In this document: positions 51,216-60,235 of the stretch, piece after piece | Layout of the letters: each line of letters begins with the position of its first letter | Numbering within the stretch: the first letter of the stretch is position 1 | Assembly: GCF_036084755.1 (NCBI RefSeq) | Contig: NZ_CP107968.1 | Span: 2,114,501-2,178,500, forward strand | Length of the DNA stretch: 64,000 nt | Direction of reading: 5' to 3' | Origin: Streptomyces sp. NBC_00370 | GTDB taxonomy: Bacteria > Actinomycetota > Actinomycetes > Streptomycetales > Streptomycetaceae | Translations under genes and position numbers: made by a program | The notes under the pieces: generated by a model | What the model saw: the letters and a program-made list of their open reading frames with translations, nothing else | Database searches by the model: none | What the model was told of the DNA's origin: nothing

Positions 51216-51518
51216 GCATACCCCTGACAGAGAAATCTCAGCAAGCTCCGGACGTGAAGGCCCGGTAAAGGCTCGCGCTTACCACGCCACTCTAGACGTT
51301 GCCCATAGGTCGTTCTTCGCGGGGGTGCGCTCGTGTTGGAGGTGCCGGAACCCGCCGCCGGGAGGCGAAGAGAGCCCCGGCGCGGCACCCTGGCAGTGTC
51401 CCTTGTTCACCGACGGGCAGTCGAAAAGCCGGGCGGCACCGCGAGGGTAGGCTCAACAACGAACCGGTGCGCCCTCAGACACCGGGATTCGACATGTGGA
51501 GAGGAGCCCTGACTCAGG
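51216..51518. other. 303-base ctaB-tkt divergent spacer
   Basis: No gene seen. It should hold the promoters of ctaB (-) and the tkt operon (+). TAGGCT at 51448-51453 is a possible tkt -10 without a clear -35; AGGAG at 51502-51506 lies 12 bases before the tkt GTG. Confidence 0.4.
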
Positions 51519-53609
51519 GTGAGCACCAAGCCGACCACCACAGACCTCGAGTGGACCGATCTGGACCGTCGGGCAGTCGACACCGTCCGCGTCCTGGCCA
51601 TGGATGCCGTACAGAAGGTCGGCAACGGCCATCCCGGTACGGCCATGAGCCTGGCGCCTGCCGCCTATGTGCTGTTCCAGAAGCTTCTGCGGCACGACCC
51701 CGCCGACGCCCAGTGGACCGGCCGCGACCGATTCGTCCTGTCGGCCGGTCACTCGTCTCTGACCCTCTACATCCAGCTCTACCTGGCCGGCTACGGCCTG
51801 GAGCTGGACGACCTGGAGTCGTTCCGCACCTGGGGTTCGAAGACCCCCGGCCACCCGGAGTACGGACACACCGTCGGCGTCGAGACCACCACGGGCCCGC
51901 TCGGCCAGGGTGTCGCGAACGCCGTGGGCATGGCGATGGCCTCGCGCTACGAGCGCGGTCTCTACGACCCCGACGCGGCGCCGGGCACCTCCCCGTTCGA
52001 CCACACCATCTGGGCCGTCGCCGGTGACGGCTGCCTCCAGGAGGGTGTCTCCGGTGAGGCGTCCTCGCTCGCGGGCCACCAGAAGCTCGGCAATCTGGTC
52101 CTGCTGTGGGACGACAACCACATCTCCATCGAGGGCGACACGGAGACCGCGGTCTCCGAGGACACCCTCAAGCGCTACGAGGCGTACGGCTGGCACGTCC
52201 AGCGCGTCGAGCAGCAGGAGAACGGCGACCTCGACCCGGTCGGCCTGTACAACGCGCTGAAGGCAGCGCAGGCGGAGACCGAGCGCCCCTCCTTCATCGC
52301 GGCGCGCTCGATCATCGCCTGGCCCGCCCCGCACGCGCAGAACACCGGCGCGGCGCACGGCGCGGCGCTCGGTGAGGACGAGGTCGCCGCCACGAAGAAG
52401 GTCCTCGGTTTCGACCCGGAGAAGACCTTCGACGTCTCCGACGAGGTGCTCGCGCACACCCGCGAGGCGCTGGACCGCGGCCGTGAGGTGCGCGGCGAGT
52501 GGGAGAAGTCGTTCGCCGCGTGGCGCACCGCCAACCCGGAGCGCGCCGCCACGTTCGACCGGATCAGGGCGGGCGAGCTGCCCGAGGGCTGGGAGAGCCA
52601 TCTGCCGGCCTTCGAGACCGGCAAGTCCGTTGCCACCCGCGCCGCTTCGGGCAAGGTCCTGGAAGCGCTCGGCGGTGTCATCCCCGAGCTGTGGGGCGGT
52701 TCGGCCGACCTCGCGGGCTCGAACAACACCACCTTCGACAAGACGTCGTCGTTCCTCCCGGCGGACAACCCGCTGCCGGGCGCCGACCCGTACGGCCGCA
52801 CGGTGCACTACGGCATCCGTGAGCACGCCATGGGCTCGACGATGAACGGCATCTCGCTGCACGGCAACACCCGTATCTACGGCGGCACCTTCCTGGTGTT
52901 CTCCGACTACATGCGCGCGCCGGTCAGGCTGGCGGCGCTGATGCAGGTGCCCGTCACCTACGTGTGGACGCACGACTCGATCGGTCTCGGCGAGGACGGC
53001 CCGACGCACCAGCCGGTCGAGCACCTCGCGGTGCTGCGCGCGATCCCCGGGCTGAACATCGTGCGGCCCGCGGACGCCAACGAGACGGCGATCGCCTGGC
53101 GCGAGATCCTGAAGCGGCACGCGAAGCGCTCGCCGCACGGTCTGGCGCTGACCCGCCAGGGCGTCCCGACGTACGAGGCCAACGAGGACGCGGCCAAGGG
53201 CGGTTACGTCCTGTTCGACGCCGAGGGTCAGGACGGACAGAAGACGGCGCCGCAGGTCGTGCTGATCGCCACGGGCTCCGAGGTGCAGCTCGCCGTCGAG
53301 GCGCGCGAGCAGCTTCAGGCCGCAGGTGTCCCGGCGCGTGTCGTGTCGATGCCGTCGGTCGAATGGTTCGACGAGCAGGACCAGGGGTACCGGGATTCGG
53401 TGCTGCCGCCGTCCGTGAAGGCGCGGGTGGCGGTCGAGGCCGGGATCGGGCTCACCTGGCACCGGTTCGTGGGAGAGGCAGGACGCATCGTCTCGCTGGA
53501 GCACTTCGGTGCCTCGGCCGACGGCAAGGTGCTCTTCCGCGAGTTCGGATTCACCGCCGAAGCCGTGGCCTCGGCGGCCCGGGAATCTCTTGAAGCCTCA
53601 GCGCGCTGA
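51519..53609 (+). CDS. tkt: transketolase
   Basis: A 696-residue thiamine-diphosphate enzyme of the non-oxidative pentose phosphate pathway. The substrate histidines are in QKVGNGHPGTAMSLAP and LSAGHSSLTLYI; the TPP motif is VAGDGCLQEGVSGE ... LWDDN; the catalytic E is in YGIREHAMGSTMNG; the pyrimidine domain has THDSIGLGEDGPTHQPVEHL. Start GTG 51519. First gene of tkt-tal-zwf-opcA-pgl; 33 bases to tal. Confidence 0.97.
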   Translation: MSTKPTTTDLEWTDLDRRAVDTVRVLAMDAVQKVGNGHPGTAMSLAPAAYVLFQKLLRHDPADAQWTGRDRFVLSAGHSSLTLYIQLYLAGYGLELDDLESFRTWGSKTPGHPEYGHTVGVETTTGPLGQGVANAVGMAMASRYERGLYDPDAAPGTSPFDHTIWAVAGDGCLQEGVSGEASSLAGHQKLGNLVLLWDDNHISIEGDTETAVSEDTLKRYEAYGWHVQRVEQQENGDLDPVGLYNALKAAQAETERPSFIAARSIIAWPAPHAQNTGAAHGAALGEDEVAATKKVLGFDPEKTFDVSDEVLAHTREALDRGREVRGEWEKSFAAWRTANPERAATFDRIRAGELPEGWESHLPAFETGKSVATRAASGKVLEALGGVIPELWGGSADLAGSNNTTFDKTSSFLPADNPLPGADPYGRTVHYGIREHAMGSTMNGISLHGNTRIYGGTFLVFSDYMRAPVRLAALMQVPVTYVWTHDSIGLGEDGPTHQPVEHLAVLRAIPGLNIVRPADANETAIAWREILKRHAKRSPHGLALTRQGVPTYEANEDAAKGGYVLFDAEGQDGQKTAPQVVLIATGSEVQLAVEAREQLQAAGVPARVVSMPSVEWFDEQDQGYRDSVLPPSVKARVAVEAGIGLTWHRFVGEAGRIVSLEHFGASADGKVLFREFGFTAEAVASAARESLEASAR

Positions 53610-53642
53610 CGCCGGTATACGACAGTAGGAGATGCAACTCTC

Positions 53643-54761
53643 ATGACAGACGCACTCAAGCGCCTCTCCGACGAAGGCGTCGCGATCTGGCTCGACGACC
53701 TTTCACGCAAGCGGATCACGTCCGGCAATCTGGCCGAACTGATCGACCAGCAGCATGTGGTGGGCGTGACCACGAACCCCTCGATCTTCCAGAAGGCGAT
53801 CTCGCAGGGCGACGGGTACGACACCCAGCTCACCGACCTGGCCACGCGCCGGGTCACCGTCGAGGAAGCCGTCCGGATGATCACGACGGCGGACGTGCGT
53901 GACGCGGCCGACATCCTGCGTCCGACCTTCGACGCGACCGGCGGCCAGGACGGCCGGGTCTCGATCGAGGTGGACCCGCGGCTCGCGCACAACACCCGGG
54001 CGACCGTCGCCGAGGCCAAGCAGCTCGCCTGGCTGGTGGACCGCCCGAACACGCTCATCAAGATCCCCGCGACCGAGGCAGGCCTGCCGGCGATCACGGA
54101 GACCATCGCCAGGGGCATCAGCGTCAACGTCACGCTGATCTTCTCGCTGGAGCGCTACCGCAAGGTGATGGACGCCTACCTGTCGGGTCTGGAGAAGGCG
54201 AAGGCCGCCGGCCTCGACCTCTCCAAGATCCACTCGGTGGCGTCCTTCTTCGTGTCCCGGGTGGACACCGAGATCGACAAGCGGCTCGACGCGCTGGGCA
54301 CGGACGAGGCGAAGGCGGCGCGCGGCAAGGTGGCCGTGGCCAACGCCCGGCTCGCCTACGAGGCGTACGAAGAGGTCTTCAGCTCCGAGCGCTGGGCGCC
54401 CCTCGACCGGGCGCAGGCCAACAAGCAGCGTCCGCTGTGGGCCTCCACGGGTGTGAAGGACAAGGCGTACAAGGACACCCTGTACGTCGACGACCTGGTC
54501 GCCCCGAACACGGTCAACACCATGCCGGAGGCGACGCTCGACGCCACCGCCGACCACGGCTCGATCACCGGTGACACGGTGCGCGGCACGTACGACCAGG
54601 CGCGCGCCGACATCGAGGCCGTCGAGAAGCTGGGGATCTCGTACGACGAGGTCGTCCAGCTGCTGGAGGACGAGGGCGTCGAGAAGTTCGAGGCGTCCTG
54701 GACCGATCTGCTCAAGTCGACCGAGGCGGAGCTCAAGCGCCTCGCCCCTTCGGAGGGCTGA
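53643..54761 (+). CDS. tal: transaldolase
   Basis: A 372-residue class I aldolase, long actinobacterial form. The Schiff-base lysine is in [32 protein letters not shown] and [20 protein letters not shown] are family signatures. ATG 53643 follows AGGAGATGCAACTC. Its last codons contain the ribosome site (GGAGGG) for zwf, four bases downstream. Confidence 0.97.
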   Translation: MTDALKRLSDEGVAIWLDDLSRKRITSGNLAELIDQQHVVGVTTNPSIFQKAISQGDGYDTQLTDLATRRVTVEEAVRMITTADVRDAADILRPTFDATGGQDGRVSIEVDPRLAHNTRATVAEAKQLAWLVDRPNTLIKIPATEAGLPAITETIARGISVNVTLIFSLERYRKVMDAYLSGLEKAKAAGLDLSKIHSVASFFVSRVDTEIDKRLDALGTDEAKAARGKVAVANARLAYEAYEEVFSSERWAPLDRAQANKQRPLWASTGVKDKAYKDTLYVDDLVAPNTVNTMPEATLDATADHGSITGDTVRGTYDQARADIEAVEKLGISYDEVVQLLEDEGVEKFEASWTDLLKSTEAELKRLAPSEG

Positions 54762-54765
54762 ACCC

Positions 54766-56298
54766 TTGACCGCAACCCACGGAGTGAATCCGCTCCGTGA
54801 CGCTCAGGACCGACGGCTCCCGCGTATCGCGGGGCCGTCGGGCCTGGTCATCTTCGGCGTCACGGGCGATTTGTCCCGCAAAAAGCTGATGCCCGCCATC
54901 TATGACCTGGCCAACCGCGGCCTGCTGCCGCCGGGCTTCTCGCTCATCGGCTTCGCGCGCCGCGAGTGGCAGGACGAGGACTTCGCGCAAGAGGTCCACG
55001 ACGCCGTCAAGGAGCACGCGCGCACGCCGTTCCGCGAGGAGGTCTGGCAGCAGCTCATCCAGGGGATGCGCTTCGTCCAGGGCGACTTCGACGACGACGA
55101 GGCGTTCGAGAACCTGAAGGCGACGATCGAGGACCTCGACAAGAAGCAGGGCACCGGAGGCAACTTCGCCTTCTACCTGTCCGTGCCGCCGAAGTTCTTC
55201 CCGAAGGTCGTCCAGCAGCTCAAGAAGCACGGGCTCGCCGACCAGAAGGAAGGCTCCTGGCGCCGCGCGGTCATCGAGAAGCCGTTCGGCCACGACCTGG
55301 CGTCCGCCAAGGAGCTGAACAAGGTCGTCCACGAGGTCTTCCCGTCCAACGAGGTCTTCAGGATCGACCACTACCTGGGCAAGGAGACCGTCCAGAACAT
55401 CCTGGCGCTGCGGTTCGCCAACACCCTCTTCGAGCCGATCTGGAACCGGTCGTACGTGGACCACGTCCAGATCACCATGGCCGAGGACATCGGCATCGGC
55501 GGCCGGGCCGGGTACTACGACGGCATCGGCGCCGCCCGTGACGTCATCCAGAACCACCTGCTCCAGCTGCTCGCGCTGACCGCCATGGAGGAGCCCGCCT
55601 CCTTCGACGCGGACGCGCTCGCGGCCGAGAAGACCAAGGTGCTGGGCGCCGTACGGCTGCCGCAGGACCTGGGCGCCGACACGGTGCGCGGGCAGTACGC
55701 CGCCGGATGGCAGGGCGGCGAGCGTGCCGTCGGCTATCTGCAGGAGGACGGTATCGACCCCAAGTCGAAGACCGACACCTACGCCGCGGTCAAGGTCGGG
55801 ATCGACAACCGCCGCTGGGCGGGCGTCCCCTTCTACCTCCGTACCGGCAAGCGCCTCGGCCGCCGCGTCACCGAGATCGCGGTCGTCTTCCAGCGCGCGC
55901 CGCACTCCCCCTTCGACCACACGGCCACCGAGGAGCTGGGGCAGAACGCCCTGGTGATCCGGGTCCAGCCGGACGAGGGTGTGACGATGCGGTTCGGCTC
56001 CAAGGTGCCCGGCACCTCGATGGAGGTGCGGGACGTGTCGATGGACTTCGCCTACGGCGAGTCCTTCACCGAGTCGAGCCCCGAGGCGTACGAGCGGCTC
56101 ATCCTCGATGTGCTGCTCGGCGACTCGAACCTCTTCCCGCGCACGGAAGAGGTGGAGCTGTCCTGGACGATCCTCGACCCGGTCGAGCAGTTCTGGGACA
56201 AGCACGGCAAGCCCGCGCAGTACGAGTCCGGGACCTGGGGTCCTGTCGAGGCGGACGAAATGCTCGCACGAGACGGACGGAGCTGGCGTCGGCCATGA
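54766..56298 (+). CDS. zwf: glucose-6-phosphate dehydrogenase
   Basis: A 510-residue first enzyme of the oxidative pentose phosphate pathway. NADP motif GVTGDLSRKKLMPAIYDLAN; active site RIDHYLGKETVQN; AVIEKPFGHDLASAKELN. The TTG at 54766 is the likely start because GGAGGG is eight bases upstream; GTG 54784 is an alternative without a ribosome site. Overlaps opcA by four bases (ATGA). Confidence 0.96.
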   Translation: MTATHGVNPLRDAQDRRLPRIAGPSGLVIFGVTGDLSRKKLMPAIYDLANRGLLPPGFSLIGFARREWQDEDFAQEVHDAVKEHARTPFREEVWQQLIQGMRFVQGDFDDDEAFENLKATIEDLDKKQGTGGNFAFYLSVPPKFFPKVVQQLKKHGLADQKEGSWRRAVIEKPFGHDLASAKELNKVVHEVFPSNEVFRIDHYLGKETVQNILALRFANTLFEPIWNRSYVDHVQITMAEDIGIGGRAGYYDGIGAARDVIQNHLLQLLALTAMEEPASFDADALAAEKTKVLGAVRLPQDLGADTVRGQYAAGWQGGERAVGYLQEDGIDPKSKTDTYAAVKVGIDNRRWAGVPFYLRTGKRLGRRVTEIAVVFQRAPHSPFDHTATEELGQNALVIRVQPDEGVTMRFGSKVPGTSMEVRDVSMDFAYGESFTESSPEAYERLILDVLLGDSNLFPRTEEVELSWTILDPVEQFWDKHGKPAQYESGTWGPVEADEMLARDGRSWRRP

Positions 56299-57302
56299 AG
56301 ATCGACCTTACGGACACCACGTCCAGCAAGATCAACAAGGCGCTGGTACAGGGCCGCCGTTCGGTGGGCGCGCCCGCCGTCGGCATGGTCCTCACCCTGG
56401 TCATCGTCACCGACGAGGAGAACGCGTACGACGCGCTCAAGGCGGCGAGTGACGCCTCCAGGGAGCACCCGTCGCGGATCCTGGTCGTCGTCAAGCGCCC
56501 CTCGCGCTCGCCGCGCGACCGGGCCAACGCGCGCCTCGACGCCGAGGTACGGGTCGGCGCGGACGCGGGCACCGGCGAGACGGTGGTGCTGCGGCTGTAC
56601 GGCGAGGTCATCGACCACGCCCAGTCCGTGGTGCTGCCACTGCTGCTGCCCGACGCGCCCGTCGTCGTCTGGTGGCCGGTCAACTCGCCGGCCAACCCGG
56701 CGAAGGACCCGCTGGGCAAGCTGGCCCAGCGGCGCGTGACGGACACGTACGCCGCCCAGCACCCCGTGCAGGAGCTGGCGGCCCGGCAGGCGGTGTACAC
56801 CCCGGGCGACACGGACCTGGCCTGGAGCCGGATCACCCCGTGGCGCTCGATGCTCGCCGCCGCGCTCGACCAGGTCGACTGCGAGGTCACCGCGGTCGAG
56901 GTCGAGGGCGAGGAGTTCAACCCGAGCTGCGAGCTGCTCGGCATGTGGCTCGCCGACCGGCTGCATGTGGCGGTCAAGCGCTCCGTCTCCAGCGGTCCCG
57001 GCCTCACCGCCGTCCGGATGGAGACGACCTGCGGTCCGATCGTGCTCGACCGGGCCGACGGCTCGCTGGCGACGCTCTCCATCGAGGGCCAGCCGGACCG
57101 CGCCGTGGCGCTGAAGCGCCGGGAGACCTCGGAGCTGATCGCCGAGGAGCTGCGCAGGCTCGACCCGGACGAGACGTACGCGTCGGCGCTGAAGCTCGGC
57201 GTCGAGCGGCTCGACGACGGCTCGTCGTCGGCGGCCGGTGACAAGGCCGCTCCGGCGGCGGCAGCGAAGAAGGCTCCGGCCAAGAAGGCGGCGTCGAAGT
57301 GA
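56295..57302 (+). CDS. opcA: OpcA, glucose-6-phosphate dehydrogenase assembly protein
   Basis: A 335-residue partner required for G6PDH activity in actinobacteria and cyanobacteria. Conserved parts: MKIDLTDTTSSKINKALVQG, VLPLLLPDAPVVVWWPVNSP, ITPWRSMLAAALDQV. The C-terminus is an Ala/Lys/Pro tail (KKAPAKKAASK) like histone-H1 repeats, probably disordered. Coupled on both sides (ATGA with zwf, GTGA with pgl). Confidence 0.95.
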   Translation: MKIDLTDTTSSKINKALVQGRRSVGAPAVGMVLTLVIVTDEENAYDALKAASDASREHPSRILVVVKRPSRSPRDRANARLDAEVRVGADAGTGETVVLRLYGEVIDHAQSVVLPLLLPDAPVVVWWPVNSPANPAKDPLGKLAQRRVTDTYAAQHPVQELAARQAVYTPGDTDLAWSRITPWRSMLAAALDQVDCEVTAVEVEGEEFNPSCELLGMWLADRLHVAVKRSVSSGPGLTAVRMETTCGPIVLDRADGSLATLSIEGQPDRAVALKRRETSELIAEELRRLDPDETYASALKLGVERLDDGSSSAAGDKAAPAAAAKKAPAKKAASK

Positions 57303-58081
57303 GCGTGCCCCAGCTGGTCGTGCACCGCGACAAGGAACTGATGGCGCAGGCCACGGCGGCCCGGCTGATCACGAAGATCGTGGACGCCCAGGCCTCCCGT
57401 GGCCACGCCTCGATCGTCCTCACGGGCGGGCGCAACGGCAACGGCCTGCTGGCCGCGCTGTCGTCGGCGCCCGCCCGGGACGCGGTCGACTGGTCGCGGC
57501 TCGACCTGTGGTGGGGCGACGAGCGCTTCCTGCCGGACGGCGATCCGGAGCGCAATGTGACACAGGCCCGTGCGGCGCTGCTCGACTCGGTTCCGCTGGA
57601 CCCCGCGCGGGTGCACGCGATGGCCGCGTCGGACGGTCCGTACGGCAGCGACGTGGAGGCGGCGGCAGCGGCGTACGCGACCGAACTCGCCGCGGCCGCA
57701 CGGCCCGAGGACCACGCGCAGGTGCCGAGCTTCGACGTGCTGATGCTGGGCGTCGGACCCGACACGCATGTCGCCTCGCTCTTCCCGGAGCTGCCGGGCG
57801 TACGGGAGACGGAGCGGACGGTCGTCGCCGTCCAGGGCGCGCCCAAGCCGCCACCGCTGCGCATCTCGTTCACGCTCCCGGCGATCCGGGCAGCGCACGA
57901 GGTGTGGCTGCTCGCCGCGGGCGAGGACAAGGCGGAGGCGGCGGAGATCGCGCTGTCCGGCGCGGGCGAGATCCAGGCGCCGGCGGCGGGCGCGTACGGT
58001 CGCAGCCGCACGCTGTGGCTGCTGGACGAGGCGGCGGCGTCGAAGCTGCCGCGCGACCTGTATCCGGCGGCTTCCGCCTGA
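57299..58081 (+). CDS. pgl: 6-phosphogluconolactonase
   Basis: A 260-residue DevB-type lactonase. It has VLTGGRNGNGLLAAL, DLWWGDERFLPDGDPERNVT, MLGVGPDTHVASLFPE (the GxGPDGHxASLFP motif, with Gly replaced by Thr), and AHEVWLLAAGEDKAEA. GTG 57299 overlaps opcA. Last gene of the operon, followed by a terminator. Confidence 0.95.
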   Translation: MSVPQLVVHRDKELMAQATAARLITKIVDAQASRGHASIVLTGGRNGNGLLAALSSAPARDAVDWSRLDLWWGDERFLPDGDPERNVTQARAALLDSVPLDPARVHAMAASDGPYGSDVEAAAAAYATELAAAARPEDHAQVPSFDVLMLGVGPDTHVASLFPELPGVRETERTVVAVQGAPKPPPLRISFTLPAIRAAHEVWLLAAGEDKAEAAEIALSGAGEIQAPAAGAYGRSRTLWLLDEAAASKLPRDLYPAASA

Positions 58082-58100
58082 CACACCGTCAACTCGCCGA

Positions 58101-58143
58101 CACCACGGCCCGGTTCGCCTCCACGGCGGACCGGGCCGTGGTG
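58101..58143. terminator. bidirectional terminator after pgl
   Basis: CACCACGGCCCGGT (58101-58114) and ACCGGGCCGTGGTG (58130-58143) pair exactly over 14 bases. The convergent PH-domain gene ends at 58148, so both operons stop here. Confidence 0.85.
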
Positions 58144-58147
58144 CGTG

Positions 58148-59725
58148 TCAGGCGGGGCCGCGGTCCAGGAACGGGGTCAGCAGGGACGGTACGGCCTCCT
58201 CGGCGAAGGCGAGGCCTTCGGCCTGGGCCGCGTCCCGTACGTGGTAGGCGCCGTCGCCCGCCGCTGTGGTCGCCGTCAGGGTGAGCAGCCCCGCGCGGCG
58301 CTGGAAGACGGACTGGCGGACCGTCCAGCCGATGACGCCCGCACGCTGGAGGGCGACCGTCGAGCGGCGCAGGGTGCCGGAGCGGGCGACCAGATAGCCG
58401 CCGCTGATGCCGTGGCCGAGGTTCCGGGCCGCGTCGAGGGCGAGCAGCACCGCCGTGGGCAGGGCGACCACGGCCAGGCCCGCCGCGACCTGCAGCAGGA
58501 CGTCCGTGACGAGCAGGCCGAGGACCGTGAGGATCAGCACCGGCGCCAGGGCGGCGGCCAGCGCGCGGCGCAGCCGGCGGCCACGGGCGGCCGACGGGTG
58601 CGGGGTGAGGGTGGCGCTCCGGGTGGGCGACACCGGCTCCCGCAGCACCTGCGCCGCCAGTTCCTGGGCGACCGCGCGGGGCGCGGCCGGCAGCAGGTTC
58701 TTGTGGTCGACGTGCTTGTCCTCGTCGTCGTGGGCGAGCCCGGTGGCGACCGCGTCGAGCCGGGCGGCGCCGAGCAGCCGTACGCCGAAGGGCTCGACCA
58801 GTTCCACCCCGCGCAGCCGGCGCTCCTCGATGGAGACGGAGCGCGCGGTGAACAGACCGCGTCTGACCCGGAGCGTGCCACCGGGTTCGCGCTCGATGCG
58901 GTAGTTCCACCACATCTCGACCCACAGGCCGAGCGTCCCGACGACCCCGGCGAGCCCGGCCGCGCCCACCAGCAGCACGATGGCCCAGCCGAGCGGGGTG
59001 TCGGCGAGCCGGTGCGCTATCCAGTCGACGACCTGCCGCTGGGCCCCGAACCAGTCGCTGATCTGCAGCAGTCCGCCGGCCGCCGCGCCGCCGAGGGCGG
59101 GGGCGAGGAACGACATCGGGGCGTACCGGATCCAGCGGGGGTCGAGCGCGGCGAGTACGCCCTCGCGGTGTGCGCCGGGCGTCCCCGGCGCGCGGTCGAG
59201 CAGTTCCCTGCGCAGCCGTTCGCCCTCCTGGCGGGTGACCAGGTCGAGTTCCAGTGTGGACTCGCCGGAGTGCTCCCCCGTCCCTATCCGCACCTTCACC
59301 AGACCGAGGACGCGCAGCATCGGGTTGGCGGTCAGGTCGACGCTGCGGATCCGTTCGCGCGCCAGGGAGCGGCGCTTCACCAGCAGCAGTCCGGTGTGGA
59401 GTTCGGCGCGTTCGGCGCCGATGCGGTAGCGGGTGCGGCGCCAGCGTATGTAGTCGGCTCCGGTGCCGCAGGCGACGAAGAGCAGCGTCGCCGCCAGCAC
59501 CCAGCCGACGGCGCGTACGGGCCCGAGGCCGTTGGATATCCCGAGCGCGGTCGGCACTCCCGCGCCCAGCGCGATGCCCGCCATGACGGCCGCGGTGACG
59601 AGGAGGGTGCCGGGGGCGAGCCGCCGCCAGGGCGCTGCGGACTCCGGCGCCGCGGAATCCTGAGCGGCGGGCTTGTCCAGGAGACCGCCGACTACGTCGG
59701 CCTCGGCCTCCCCCGCCTCGCTCAT
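58148..59725 (-). CDS. membrane protein with multiple bacterial PH (bPH2) domains
   Basis: A 525-residue YdbT-like protein. Membrane helix pairs at about 40-90 (LLVTAAVMAGIALGAGVPTA; VGWVLAATLLFVAC), 190-250 and 390-440 alternate with PH-like domains: YRIGAERAELHTGLLLVKRR, YRIEREPGGTLRVRRGLFTA and YLVARSGTLRRSTVALQRAG. Its ATG overlaps the stop of the smaller PH gene (ATGA). Bacillus relatives are linked to envelope-stress and antimicrobial resistance; the role here is unproven. Confidence 0.88.
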   Translation of the reverse strand: MSEAGEAEADVVGGLLDKPAAQDSAAPESAAPWRRLAPGTLLVTAAVMAGIALGAGVPTALGISNGLGPVRAVGWVLAATLLFVACGTGADYIRWRRTRYRIGAERAELHTGLLLVKRRSLARERIRSVDLTANPMLRVLGLVKVRIGTGEHSGESTLELDLVTRQEGERLRRELLDRAPGTPGAHREGVLAALDPRWIRYAPMSFLAPALGGAAAGGLLQISDWFGAQRQVVDWIAHRLADTPLGWAIVLLVGAAGLAGVVGTLGLWVEMWWNYRIEREPGGTLRVRRGLFTARSVSIEERRLRGVELVEPFGVRLLGAARLDAVATGLAHDDEDKHVDHKNLLPAAPRAVAQELAAQVLREPVSPTRSATLTPHPSAARGRRLRRALAAALAPVLILTVLGLLVTDVLLQVAAGLAVVALPTAVLLALDAARNLGHGISGGYLVARSGTLRRSTVALQRAGVIGWTVRQSVFQRRAGLLTLTATTAAGDGAYHVRDAAQAEGLAFAEEAVPSLLTPFLDRGPA

Positions 59726-60231
59726 GTGGCGTCCCCGGGCGTTGCCTGGGTGATGTGGGTCAGTTGCTCGGCGAGCGACGACGCCGTCCCGTGGTCGAGC
59801 CCGGCGATGTGCACGGCGCCCTTGGACGAGGCGGTGGTGACGATGACCGTGGAGAGCCGGAACAGCTGCTCCAGCGGGCCGCGCACGGTGTCCACGGTCT
59901 GGATCCTGGACATCGGCGCGATCCGCCACTCCTGCCGGAAGACCCCGGTGCGGACGTAGACCGCCTCGTCCGTCACCTCCCACCGGTGCACCCGGAAGCG
60001 CCAGAGCGGTACGACGACGGCGCAGCCGGCGCCGAGCACGGCGAGGACGGCGGCGGGGACCAGGAGCCAGGTCCTGGCGGGCGTGATGAGCACCGCCAGG
60101 ACCACGAGGAGCGCGACAGGGAACACGGTCCGCAGCAGCCACTGCGCGCGCCACCAGCCGACGGCGCGCGGCGCCGGTGTGTTCTTCGGCGCCCGCAGCC
60201 GCAGCCCCTCCTCCACCGCCCCCGGTCCCAT
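59722..60231 (-). CDS. membrane protein with one bacterial PH domain (YdbS-like)
   Basis: A 169-residue protein. Two helices (LLRTVFPVALLVVLAVLITP; WLLVPAAVLAVLGAGCAVVV) precede a bPH2 domain: HRWEVTDEAVYVRTGVFRQE, WRIAPMSRIQTVDTVRGPLE, AVHIAGLDHGTASSLAEQL. The W-R-I-P-x-x-R-I-Q pattern is typical of YdbS proteins. It starts four bases after the pgi stop, so pgi and both PH genes form an operon; the two PH proteins probably form a complex. Confidence 0.88.
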   Translation of the reverse strand: MGPGAVEEGLRLRAPKNTPAPRAVGWWRAQWLLRTVFPVALLVVLAVLITPARTWLLVPAAVLAVLGAGCAVVVPLWRFRVHRWEVTDEAVYVRTGVFRQEWRIAPMSRIQTVDTVRGPLEQLFRLSTVIVTTASSKGAVHIAGLDHGTASSLAEQLTHITQATPGDAT

Positions 60232-60235
60232 CCGG